Part shown: piece after piece, positions 49,240 through 64,000 of the stretch | Layout: each line of letters opens with the position of its first letter | How positions within the stretch are numbered: the stretch's first letter is position 1 | Assembly (NCBI RefSeq): GCF_033568475.1 | Contig: NC_133121.1 | Location: 131,720,375 to 131,784,374 of the forward strand | Reading direction: 5' to 3' | DNA from: Henckelia pumila | Lineage: Eukaryota; Streptophyta; Magnoliopsida; Lamiales; Gesneriaceae | Length of the DNA stretch: 64,000 bases | The notes under the pieces: model-generated | Database searches by the model: none | The model's input: the letters and a program-made list of their open reading frames with translations, nothing else | What the model was told of the DNA's origin: nothing | Made by a program: the position numbers and the translations under genes

Positions 49240-52200
49240 TTATTCATCAATCATGGAATGAGTTAGTGTTAGGGTGGGGCTGACACTCCCGCCTCGACTT
49301 AGTCTGAGTGCATCCAATGCCTTTTGTATTTCCATAGTCATGGCACTGTCCACACTGCCTGATGATAGTTTTTTGTGAGCTTTTTGCAAATGAAGCTTTA
49401 AAGAACTGCTGCTTAAACCAGCATTTTTTCCGCATATAGGGCAAACCTTCATCGTAGGTCTACGTTGTTGCCATTCCATGGAAACTCTTCCATGCAACTT
49501 CTGATCTAGGTCCAAAAGAATCCTCGCAAAACCATCATTAGGCTGGGCTCTACGATGAACTCTTTTCAGGGCATTCCATGCTTCCAGTAAAGTGAAGTTT
49601 CTGCATTGGAAAGAACTGCAGAGGTTAAACCTTTTTTCTCAAGGGACAACAGATCTTCCTATTCCTTGCTCAACACCGATAAAAATGTTATTAATGCTCT
49701 AGATTTGCATTCAGTTAAACATGAAAAAGCAATAGAAATGTAAGACAAGACAGCGACAATTTGGTTCATGCTGGGACACAGAGGTTCTCCCTCTCATGCA
49801 TTCTTCCTGGACATGCCACTTAGACGATAAAATACTAGAAAGGTTGTCGTCTACGCTTACTTCCTGAGCATTAGATAAGAAAGAACTAGAGTAGCACTCC
49901 TACTCTTCCCTTCAAAGCAATGTACCAGAACCTTGCCACCATTTTTTTCCACACGATCTATAAAATCATGTGCTTCTTGAAATATATCGCTGATGTCATC
50001 ATCTTCATTATCATATATCTGTACAGAGACACAAAGTCATGATCACCTGACAATTCAAGAAAATTTTCTGGCAAAACAGAATTTAGTAATGTTGCATTTG
50101 GACAGAAGCAATTTATTTGAATAGACTTAAAAAGGGAATTTGAAATCACTCTAATAATTGATAATTTCAAATCACATATTTTGGTTAAAAGAACTTAAAA
50201 TTAAAGAAATTAAAGCCAGCAGCAATTTAAAATCTATGGATTTAAGAATTACTCAAACAATTAATGTGGATTTGGAGTAACCATTTGAAATTCATATCCT
50301 TCCATCCAAATGCAGCCTAAAATAAATTGGAAAGTTTATAAAAGGGGAGCAAAAGGCTGTAAATTACATACTGAAAAATTTTGGTATTCAAATAACTCAG
50401 GAAACTGAGAATCTGATTGCCCAATTTCATTGGAGCACAGGCATAAAATATGTGCAATCCCTAAATGCTGCAGGGTGTACACAGATCGAGCAGCAAGTGC
50501 CCCACCAATGAACAAAGTAGCAGAGATTGCTGATGGCTTTTCTGTATTTGCTGCGTCACATATCAATCCTATCCTCTCAAGAATGTGCTCTAACCTCACC
50601 TGAATTTTAAGTATTTAAACAAAAAGAAACTTGGTCATTCCATGACAGAAACCAACATATATGTTGTCTCAAAATATGGCATGATTGAAGCAGTTATCAC
50701 CTTCAACTCATAAGCATCCACCACACAATTATTATCACTACCTTCAAAAAACCCAGAGATGAAGTTATTCTCCTGGCACAGTTTAACTGCATCATTTTTA
50801 AGCATATCATTCCATTGCTCTAGTTCTTTGCTTAACTCCGTATCAACCTGGAAAATAAACCGCAAAAAAGAAATTGTTGTTAAAAAAAATTCAAGATAAA
50901 ATGAATTATTATAAAAATGAAGTGTTGCTAACAATCTCATTCCGCAGAATTCATAGACTTATCATTTGATATATCTTATCCACAGTTATGCATTTAACCA
51001 TTCTAAAATATATATTCACTTCTTTTCTTTGTTTGACAAAAAACATACACATAGAAACATGTTAAATATAATTACACACGATGCATCGGAGTCCAAATTG
51101 GATTCGAATATGAAATTGGTCGGCCAGTATGCTGGAGGAAGGGATTAACAGAACACATCAGACTTACTAGTACAATCAAAATAAGAAATCGGCTTCTAGT
51201 ATACCAGTGGATGGGATTACCAAGACTTAAATTTGAGCAACTCTACAGATATTGAATGAAACATACTGGAAATCAGTTGCATCCAATTAAGGCCACATGT
51301 TGCTGAACTACCTAACAATCTGAAACTATTTGTGATGAACAGACCATAGAACATTTAATTATTTTTAGGTAACACTACGTCCTATTAATACACATGACAA
51401 CCTTTGCAAATCGGTGAAAATCACGAATCTTTGCCGTCAACCTCAAGCTATGCAATGGTTCACTGCTTCCCTTGCTTAACTTCCCATAAGAACAATTACG
51501 TGGGATTGGAGAACAAGCGTCTGAACTTTCTTTAGATCCTGAAGATGGAAGCTTAAGGGCTGTTTTCTGTGTTTCTGAGTCGTTCAAATCCAAATTGTCA
51601 TTGCCATCCCTGCTTGATGAAGGTGTACAAGGGACCTCAGTCCCTTTAGCCTGTGCTGGAGATTCAGGAACCGCTGGATCCTCTTTATCAAGATCCCCGG
51701 AAGATCTATTAGCTATATTGAGAAAAGCCCGTAAGAGGATATCTAGTTTCTGGTGAAGGGTAAGAAGGAACATGTGAAATCCCTGCAAGTCCCTGAGTGC
51801 TGCTCGAAATCCACTTCTGAATTCATGGACAACTGAATTTATCTCAATTCCACGGAAATCATTTGCATCAGTAACTAGCCGTGAAGATTCAAGTTTTCCT
51901 CCAGTAATTTCATGCAACAATTGTGAGGCATACTCGGAACTGTTAAGGAGTAGCTCAATGAGCTTCGGATAATTTGCTTGATCATTTGCACGTTTCCCTG
52001 CTGGCGGTCTACGAGGCACTACATTATCTATAGCCACAATATGTAAATCAGTGCTAGTTGACTCATTCAAAGTGAGACTCCTCCTGGAGTCTGTTGTCTT
52101 AGAAACATCAGAACCCTGAGATACCAATCCTGGATTAGAAAGGTTAAATACACTGTCAACAGAAGTTGCTCTAATTTCTTTCTGAAGTGCCCGGATAACC

Positions 52201-55200
52201 TTAGGTCTATATCGTTTGATTGCAGAATCAAAAGCAACCTCTAATGAATCATTATTTGCACTAGCCACTTTTTCAGCCAATAGTAAATTTGCAAAGTTCC
52301 CACGCCACCTTAGATCGTGACAAGGAAGACGATCTTCATTTCTTATGACAAGGTCTAACATTAAAATCCTGCCTAGAGCTGCAGCTGTTTTTCCTGCAGC
52401 TTCCCGCGATTCAAATGCATTCGAGCTTTCCAATAGAGGAGACCCATGAACATAGCTGCAATGTGAAGATTATTTGGAGAAATAAATCAAGCACTTATAT
52501 AATATTAGCTTCACAGGTATGTGCTTTCACCTTTGTAAAGTAATCATACAAGCATAGCTATATTTTTACATGAAAAATATCTGCATTGGATTTTGATATG
52601 CTGTCATTTTTAAACAGTACCACGATACTATCTTATGATCGTTATTTTTTGGCCTGACGAAAATGACTTATGCAAGGAATTCAAAACACGTCTGCCTCGT
52701 ATTTTGATATTTAGTCTTCTTAAGCAGTGCCAATATATTATCTTACAGCTGCTGTTGTTTTTGGCCTGATGTAAATGACCTACACAAGGAATTTGGTGGA
52801 CCAACAGAAGTAGGTGCATAATGCTAGTGAAGAATTGGATCAGGCAAAAGGTCTAATTGTGTCTAGCATAAATTGCTGAAATTCTGGTGCCTCGCTATGC
52901 AGTACATCTTCTGCTAACGCAATTACTTGCAATGATAAAATTTTCAATACGCACTTCATAAGTAAAAAACAGCGACTGAGCTCAAGAGCTTCCAGGAGTT
53001 CTGAACAAGTCATTTCAGCAAGTTCATTCCCTTGAATAATAGCAGCATCTTTCGCTTTTTCTGCAGCCTCCTTGATTTGCAGCCACTCGGAACTCACATT
53101 GTGAATGACTCTAGCCTGAAAAGTAGTAGACAAATTTTCAAAATTAAGTTCAAACTTCATGTGTGTTAACAGGTAACTGTCAAAGCATGGAAATACAACC
53201 TGTGGGGTCTGGACACCTAGCCATTTTGCAAATTCATAACCAAGTAGTTCAGACTGAGTGGCCATCCTTGAGGATGAGAACTTTATAACAGCCGAAGCTT
53301 CTGTAGAATAATGATGTTCATCATTTTTATTTCGGTTGAATAAAGCGAAAAAAACAACACCGCCAGAATTAACAGTAACCTGTCCGGCATAAGAATCGAA
53401 AATCAAATTTTGAAGTAGATAACATGTTTCAGGGTAAAAAATAAGAAAAGCTCAAATGCTCTCTGCAAAACTTTATACACATACTTTTGAGTTTAGCAAA
53501 TGCTTTACTATATAATCGACAAATATGCATATAGAAGAGTTCTAAACAATGAAAATATAAGCTTTAGCACATTAGAAAGAAAATGGTACAAGGAAAACAC
53601 ACGTCATGCATGGAGAAAATCAGAAAATCCAGTTGTATCGCTTACCAACGCATTAAAGACAAAATTGCACATATTGTGTGATCATTACTGTAGCTGACCA
53701 AAGATACTTTGCAGGGAATATTTACATCAACAAACTTGGGACTAGTCTTAATATAAATTATATGTTCTCGCATTAAATATTCTCCTACACCAGTTAATCA
53801 TGAATAGGCAATTACAATATTAAAGTCACGTAAAGAACCAAAAAATAATGCATAACATTATCCATCAATGCATTTAAGTTCTCTGACAAACCTCCAGTGC
53901 TCTATTCATCTCGTCCTCATAATGCTCCCCACTTCCGTTGTGTTCTGTGCGGTGAAGAGAAGAAAGTGTTGTCCAGGAGAAGGAGCTTGATTTAATGTCT
54001 AACATGCCAGCTTTACCAAGTTTTTCCCATAAACTTATTTCGGCAGTTTGCTCAGAAAGTGTGTGAGTTTTTAGATCGAGATTATTTTCTCCCGGACTGA
54101 AGCAAAATAATAATAGTAAGCACAGGAAAACAAAAAGCGACTTTTTATCCTACAAAAGCAAGACCTATATTATGGATTCATTTCAGAGCTTCTTTGGGTC
54201 GGACTAACCAAATTTCTTCCGTATTCTATGCTATGTGCGAGGCCTGAGGTTGCATATACTCTCACTGTTACAAATCGTAATCATTAAGACACCGGCGAAG
54301 ATTACTGAAAGCCGCAAATATCATTCCTACCTAAGAAGAACTGAAGTTAAAGAGCTCTAGAGACTCGCATTTCAATCGAATGTAGATGAGTCCAAAATTA
54401 GTATCCAAATTCGTTTAATACTAAATGACAGACTTCTTCTCTTGAAAGGGTTCCAAGCAAGGAAATTTATGGGTTTCCCCGAATCACCACTAATCCTAAT
54501 TTCCTAAATATATAGTATCATCAGACACTGCAAAGGCAATCATTTGAATGCGGAAATTCATCCATAAATTTGGTGTACTTCCAGATGCTGCTGTCTCGCT
54601 ATGTTGTACTTGGACGATGCAAGTCATTGTGCAATTGAAGAAGCCAAAATTTCACCAGCAACCAAATAAATGTTGAGAGGATTCCATCTGATTCAAAAGA
54701 TTACTGGAAGGATGACATTATCATTAAGAAAGCCGCTTATTTCCATCAAGCAGCCCATGGTGGTTTGTAAAAAGGAAGGCAAATCAATGATGGCATCCTT
54801 CTGGCTAAAGTGCTACTGCACACCACTTAGCACAAGCCGCAAAGTAGAGGTGGAAATGTGACCATCAAACTAGAAATAACCAGAACTTATATTAGCTCTT
54901 GGGGGATATTCTTGTTGAAAGCTCTCCAGCTTTTTGTACTCAATGCATTAAACTCAAATCAAAACTCATTTCCAAGACATTCCTTAGGTTTTTATTAACA
55001 TTGAGAATGCTAGATTTTTCACAATGAAAGAGGTCCAAAACAAGGAGAGTCAATTCTTATCTTTATTTGCATTGGTGGCAGACTCTCTTTGTAGAGGGCT
55101 AGAGGCCTCAAAAATTTTATGACCATCAGTTCGTAGATGCAACTCTTAGCCACTAACCCTGTGATAATCTCCAGCCTTAGTATGGTGATAACCTAAATTT

Positions 55201-57053
55201 CCACCAGAAGATTCTCCCAAAGCATAACAAAGGTTAAAATTATTTCTCGTTTATGCAATTGTGTATGGTCATTGGTCAATCAATTAACAAATAGTAAAAG
55301 TATAGTGTCGCTGGCAACAGCACGTCTCTCAGCTTCACCAATTTGACTGCTCCCCCTACCAGTTTGTTGATAAATCTCTTCCTATGATTTATTGGGATGT
55401 CCTCTGTTCAAAAGCCATAGGAAAATCTTTCCCTTCTAGGACTTGGTAAGCAATAATAATATCATGAGAAAGGACTTTGCTTGATGTATGTAGGTATATG
55501 CACTTTGACAGTGCTAACTGCTAAGCATAACTAGTTATTGGCTAACAGAATGTTGGAAGACACCTCTACAGTTGAAAAGTTCTTCTTGATTCCTACCTAC
55601 TTAGAGAAGGTAAGTTCTTAGCTAACAGATTGAATCTTTCAAATATGCAAAACCTTTTGTAACACCAATTTAATAAATTGGCAGAAACATAATGACAGAT
55701 AGAAGATATTCAATACCAGTGATGCAACAGAAGAAATCAAGACAAAACAGATGTAGAACGTATTCCGAGGAACAAAAAAAGTTACATACTTGCATTTCAA
55801 GAATATTCTGGAACAACCGGCAATTTATACGCAGTACTTTTTTCATTTGGTAGGGCATAATATGTGGAATCACAACTAGCTAGTCCATCAACTTAATAAG
55901 TCATTCAGATCCTGGTCACTGGAAACTCAGAACTCTTTTTCAGGGAAATTCAGTCGCTTTTGTCAATCATGGAGGTGCAAATATGGTACATTTTCAGAAC
56001 ACACAAAATTGCAGATTCTCTAGCTTACTCTGATTGCTCATAGCTCTGGTCGACGGGATCAAAGCCTTTTAAATCAATCCTTGAAAGGACTCCTCACAGT
56101 GACAAACCTGAGATTAACTCTGCCATAACTTGGTGATAGAACCTTAAATTGGTCTGTAACCTTCTTAACTCCTATTGGAAATAGGTCGTTTGGCAGGACT
56201 TATCAACTCAATTCTTTTCTATCAATCTATAAGTCAGGTTTGTGAAAAACCACCAACCTTGCTACTGGTGGTTTCATTTAAAAGTATCTATATGCATTCT
56301 AAAGGAGGACCAGTTAACTCAGAAAGTGCGAATCCGATGAGACTGGCATTGAATATGAAATTTGTCAATGCCACAAAATCAGAGCCGTACTTTTACAAAG
56401 CATTGCCAACATACAATAAATACAAACACCAACCAAAAAGGCATGCCCTCAGCGTGGTGAGATCGATGGGGGAAGCCTGAAGCAGGATATTTGCTGCTCC
56501 GTCTACGGACCAATTCCAGCCATTGTGCAAACCGATAAGCAGGTCCTGCTGTAATGTCCCCCAACATATACAAAACCTGCATTTCCCCAACAAACTCAAC
56601 TTAAATCTCACTTTTGAAATTACATATATATACACATAAAAAAACACATTTATTTACACCTTATCTTAGCGATATAAAGCCCCACACATACACAAAAGAA
56701 AAATTAGGAAAAAAGAAAGAAAGAAAGAAATCTATGGGGGAAACGACAGACCCTTGAGGTGGCTGTGAGCGGCAATGGAGCTTCCGACGCATCGTTCCCA
56801 ATATCAAAGTCCTTCTCTTCGTCCTCCTTCTGCATTAACAGTATAAAAATATGGATGCATAACGCGGAAAAACTAAAATTCTTTTGCAAAAATACGATAT
56901 ATAAATATGAGACCGAAAAATGCAGCGAAATTCCGGGCCTAAACGATTCGAATCATTACAAGTTTACGGATACACGTGATAGATTAGAGGTGGAAAGATA
57001 AAGAGGCAGCGTACTTGAGAAAAACATGAATCTTCTCCTCGATTCGTAGCCAT
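49240..57053 (-). CDS. PHS1: Dual-specificity phosphatase PHS1 with actin-fragmin-kinase-like domain
   Basis: PHS1 controls cortical microtubules: its atypical kinase phosphorylates alpha-tubulin under osmotic stress and its phosphatase part acts on MAP kinases. Exons on the minus strand: 57015-57053, 56752-56829, 56434-56576, 53892-54096, 53200-53379, 52955-53115, 51402-52455, 50701-50847, 50372-50599, 49861-50018, 49240-49600. Sum 2754 nt, 917 aa (Arabidopsis about 929). Kinase-like region about 155-345 with VTVNSGGVVFFALF, ATQSELLGYEFAKWLG and LDLVIRNEDRLPC (Arg 307, Asn 308, Asp 310). Phosphatase about 690-830 with HCFEGKSRS, catalytic Cys 779 and Arg 785. At the C-terminus is a C2H2-like finger (Cys 851, 854; His 868, 873). 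The exon 3 donor (TTTTTG/GTTGGT) was chosen by phase and is the least sure border. Confidence 0.94.
50091..50316. mobile_element. Possible hAT-like MITE in a PHS1 intron
   Basis: Left end GTTGCATTTGGACAG and right end CCATCCAAATGCAGC are imperfect inverted repeats of the common plant hAT-MITE type. About 226 bp, AT-rich, non-coding. Flanks show no perfect 8-bp duplication, so it is old or misjudged. It lies in the intron between the exons at 49861-50018 and 50372-50599. Confidence 0.45.
54097..56433 (-). other. Large PHS1 intron 3 (2.3 kb)
   Basis: This stretch between the third and fourth coding exons has no ORF with family resemblance. It may hold transposon remains, but I recognise none. 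All other PHS1 introns are under about 550 bp except that of 950 bp between 51402 and 50847 (554 bp) and neighbours, so this one is clearly the longest. Confidence 0.6.
56711..56730. repeat. (GAAA)n microsatellite in PHS1 intron 2
   Basis: AAAAAAGAAAGAAAGAAAGA, a short simple repeat within the intron just after the 56752-56829 exon (minus-strand sense). Confidence 0.8.
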
Positions 57054-57239
57054 TTGAATGCTTTAGCTTTCCGATTGAGACTGGTTCCATTCAGGGGAAG
57101 TTACGAGCGGAACATAGCTTCATTTTCCGGCTACTTGAAATAGGTGGTGGAAGGTATAAGATTACCGAGAGATAATGGAAGAATGAGACAAAAAATAATA
57201 ATGAACGGCTTAGCATTTCATTAATGAATATTTACTCTG

Positions 57240-57885
57240 AAATTCTTTGTGAAATTTTTTTTTACTAAAAACCCCTGTTGTTTTCGGATTTGTAGCACGC
57301 GCACTTCTCTTGCTGGGTTTTGTGGCTCATGCACGGATAGATGCGAAAATGCAAGGGTTTTTTTTATAAATTTGGTCCAAAATACCCTTAAATCATACCC
57401 ATTCAGTTCGGCCATTGAACTCGTCACATTCAACTTCTCCGATCACGACTCCGTCCAGCCGTATTTCCGACATTCCTTGCTTGCTTTAGACTCCTCTTCA
57501 CCTCCCCTACAAGCCTCGACATTTTTTTCTTCATTTTTTCCCCTCAATATGTCGAGCTACATCTCCAATCTTACGTTGGTACTCACCACGAAGCCGACTA
57601 ATTTTTCTTAGTTTCCGACCAACTCTGACCACTAATCTTCCAAAGAAACCCCGATCTGTGACCCTCTTTTCCATACTAACAAAACACACACATCAATTTA
57701 CCCGATTCGTACTTCCTTTGGGAAGATAAGATATGGGCAATTTCGTCATTTTTATGGTAAAATTCTGAATGGTATGCGTGTGCTACAGATCCGAAAACAC
57801 AGGGGTTTTTAGCTCAAAAATATTACACAAGGGGTTATCAGCGAACCCTATATATCACAGAGGTGATATATGCAATTTCCCCTAA
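57240..57885. mobile_element. Larger, degenerate foldback element upstream of PHS1
   Basis: The right arm (about 57720-57885) ends GGTGATATATGCAATTTCCCC like the two intact MITEs, and the left arm (about 57240-57370) mirrors it partly (ACTAAAAACCCCTG, TTTTCGGATTTGTAGCACGCGC). The outermost left end is lost or badly eroded. The middle 350 bp is richer in C, is not part of the inverted arms and is absent from the other copies. It begins about 190 bp upstream of the PHS1 start codon, so within or next to the promoter. Confidence 0.6.
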
Positions 57886-58136
57886 TATATATACACACCT
57901 ATGAGCTACTGTAAAGATGGTATTATTAGGAAATTAAATAAATACAATATATACGATGGTTGTCAAGCCTGATACCACGATATTGATTTAACGGTAATAT
58001 CTTACTTTCCTTGAGTGTCTCTATTAGAAGGCTTTGGTTGAGTGGCACTCACGATTTGGCGCAGATTAGTGCGGAGCTGTTACCCAACGGTAAATATATA
58101 TATATACGTGTGTATATAATAATATATATATTATTA

Positions 58137-58462
58137 GGAAAAAATTGCATATATCATCCTTGTGAAATTTCGTGTTAGCTAATAACCCTTTGTGAAAATT
58201 TTTTAAGCTAATAATCCCCTGTGATTCTAGATTTGTAGCATGCACACCCTTTTCAGCTAAAAAATGACGAAAATACCCCTACATAAAATAAATGATAAAT
58301 TAAATAGTTCATAAAAGTTGAAGGCATTTTCGTCATTTTTTAGCCAGAAGGGGTGTGCATGCTACAAATCTAGAATCACAGGGGGTTATTAGCTTAAAAA
58401 ATTTTCACAGGGGGTTATTAGCTAGCACGAGATTTCACAAGGGTGATATATGCAATTTCCCC
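58137..58462. mobile_element. Foldback MITE, copy 3 (326 bp), 8-bp target duplication
   Basis: Flanked by TATTATTA at 58129-58136 and 58463-58470. It has the same arms as copy 1 (AATTGCATATATCATCCTTG at the left, mirrored at the right) and a loop that is the reverse complement of the loop of copy 1, so the two lie in opposite orientation. Non-coding. Confidence 0.85.
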
Positions 58463-58470
58463 TATTATTA

Positions 58471-60666
58471 GTCACTGAGCACACACATTACGTGTATGAA
58501 TCATAATATATAAATATAATGTATTGCATATTTAATATTTTTTAAAATTTTAAAGTACTTGGTTTATCTTTATTTTTTGTGTTATGGATTTTTTTTTTCA
58601 AATTTATTAAAAAATTAGTTGTTGTAGAAATTCAGTTTCAATAGAATTTGATGAGAAGTGAGATGATAAAAGAAGTGATAAGAAAAAGGTGAGATAAGAT
58701 GGTGTGAGATGAAGTTGGAAAGAGGGTGTAGGGGTATAAAAGAAACAAATTGGGGAAAAATCACCGTGACACCAAAAAAATAGTTTGTATCATGCTTAAT
58801 AAAATAGCAAAAAAGTAAAGATATTATATACAATTTTTATGTTTTTTTATGAGTAGATCGCAAGTTAACCGAAAAAATGTTCATAAAATGAATCCAATTC
58901 ATGATGATTTATTAATAAAAATTTGCTCACTCCATCAACTTATATAAAATAAATTCGTTAAGTGCAATGAAAGGCATCCTGCCATTTTATAATTCATGAC
59001 TAGATGACCGTGGAAATAACATGTGTCTACAAATTATATATTATATAATGATTTAAATATATAGATATATATTTTATATAACAGTTGTGAAAATTTTCAT
59101 TATTTTTAGTAATTAATTCCCCAAAAAATGAAGTTTTTGGTGGTGAGAAGATTTAAGAGGATTTACCGAATACAACAAAAGGGGTTCGCCAAATCGAACA
59201 TAACAAAAATCAACAAATACACGATGATAGCACTAAAATTCTACTTTTTGAGATGAAATATCACATTTGAAACTCAATTATATCAAATTCCTTCCAATTT
59301 TTCAAACAAAAACAAATATCCTTCCAACGAAAAAATATTATAAAAGGCATTACAAAATTAAAAATATATGCATAATGGAGTTAAAGATTTTTTAAAAATT
59401 TATTGAATAAACTGGAAAAAAAAATATTTTTATTTTTTCCCTAAAAAGCTAGTTAAGTTTTTAAATCTAATTTATTCGTAATTACGATCACGCATTATCA
59501 TCGTCCCTATTTTGCTGTTCAGAAAAAAAAATAATAATAAAGGCAAATTGGAAATCTCACTATTAATTAGTTTTCGGTTAGAATTAGATGCTTCTAAATT
59601 TATAGGAATAAAGAAGAAATTATTTATTTTCAGGGAAAATGTACACTTGCACACCTCACTTGACAGTCTTGACTCAAACTCAAGATCTGGTTCAGTTCAA
59701 AAAACAAAACTAAAAATAAAAAAAATAAAATCTGGCTTAAGTCCACATTCTTCATATTAATTAATCAGTATATGGTGATGGCAACAAGCAGGCAATTCAA
59801 ACCCAAATTCCACCAACGTATGAATTAATTAATAAACTGTTTTACAACTACTCCATTTTTATTTATTTATTAATTTATTTTTAAAAAAACACTAAACAAA
59901 ACTAACTGTTTTACAAGGTACAAAAGTTAAAAGATAAATTTCAACAGATGGATTTTGTATTCTTTTAAAAACAATTCCCTCAGGGACTTAGGTTTCCCCA
60001 AGCGATTAGGTTGTTTTATGTTTCTAAAGCTAGACGGGAGCTAAATTGTGCCAATTGAGGAGTTGGGGTGGGTTTCCTGGAAAATAATGGGAAGGGAGAA
60101 AATAGATGGAAAAAAAGGAGGAAGAAAAAAATACAGCGAAAAATTAGCGACAGTAAAAAATGAAGGCACAGAAAAGGTGAAAAGCAAATGGCAGTATAAT
60201 TTTTCAGAAAAGAATTAAACAAATAAAAAAAGACAGGCCAAAATGTTTTCTCACATAATGTTAACTCTTAAATATGAGTTCATTCTCCAACCACCTCATT
60301 ATAGTCCACCCATGATCCAACCAAGTCTTTATCACTTGAACAATCTCTAAACACTCATCCATCAATCCAGCCAAAAACAAAGAAATGAACAGAGGCGACG
60401 TTTCAAACTCTATCAAATCTCGAGACTGACAAATCTATAAATTCAATTCTTTTGTCTATAAATGAATACATGGATTTCATGTTCTTTTTCCTGTACCAAT
60501 CACTCTTACAACAAAAAACAGCTTTACAATCACTCAACTTCACAGAACCTTTGGTTCAACAACAAAAGAATTAAAGGACAATAACCACAAAACTTCCATT
60601 CAGAGATCTGGTAAATAAGGAAAGAAAAAAGGATGACGAAGTAAACCGACAAATTAATGTACCATC
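58471..60666. other. Intergenic region between PHS1 and SCD2
   Basis: AT-rich, many simple A/T runs, no supported gene. The right end (about 60450-60666) should be the 3' UTR of SCD2. The short ORFs here have no family resemblance. Confidence 0.6.

Positions 60667-64000
<3,334 letters not shown>

Overview
This is a eukaryotic, plant nuclear window. It has long introns with plant-type splice sites, plant-only protein families (ICE1-type bHLH, chloroplast ClpC, PHS1, SCD2, a long P-class PPR protein), and Tekay-like Ty3/Gypsy and SIRE-like Ty1/Copia retrotransposons with plant iMet-tRNA primer sites. It is a dicot; an asterid such as a member of Lamiales is only a guess from the general look of the proteins. 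I find no bacterial, organellar or viral genes.

Left third (1 to about 17,730): a nested heap of LTR retrotransposons whose order can be read from target-site duplications (TSDs). The oldest layer is the 3' part of a plus-strand element (15,912 to about 17,730). A minus-strand SIRE-like Copia (5' LTR 14,100-15,911; gag, protease and integrase remnants 10,885-14,050; next pol piece 5,958-6,030) sits in it. The Copia integrase/RT junction is split by a 2.0 kb solo LTR (6,036-10,884, TSD AGTCA). That LTR is split by a 2.8 kb solo LTR of another family (6,431-9,253, TSD TCTTC). A minus-strand Tekay-like Gypsy element (1-5,957, 5' LTR 3,084-5,957) cuts the Copia again. Its LTR belongs to the same family as the 2.8 kb solo LTR but lies in opposite orientation. 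All coding parts carry stops or frameshifts.

Right two thirds (about 19,640 to 64,000): six single-copy genes. (1) An AGD3/VAN3-type ARF-GAP, plus strand, 19 exons, 822 aa. (2) A single-exon mitochondrial-type PPR protein, minus strand, 973 aa. (3) An ICE1/SCREAM-like bHLH factor, minus strand, 4 exons. (4) Chloroplast ClpC, plus strand, 9 coding exons plus a 5'-UTR intron, 923 aa. (5) PHS1, an atypical kinase plus dual-specificity phosphatase, minus strand, 11 exons, 917 aa. (6) The last 295 residues of SCD2, minus strand, running off the right edge. I placed exon borders by hand from GT/GC-AG sites and reading phase; the five complete gene models sum to whole codons. The genes are unrelated housekeeping, regulatory and trafficking genes and form no functional cluster.

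Small mobile elements lie among the genes: two intact foldback MITEs of about 328 bp with 8-bp TSDs, a larger degenerate relative just upstream of PHS1, a hAT-like MITE in a PHS1 intron, and a TRIM-like pair of repeats in an ARF-GAP intron. The most unusual signals are in the LTRs: a run of five 5-bp mini-hairpins whose stems change in a compensated way, and a hairpin-plus-box block shared between two otherwise different LTR families. I see no clearly new multi-gene system.
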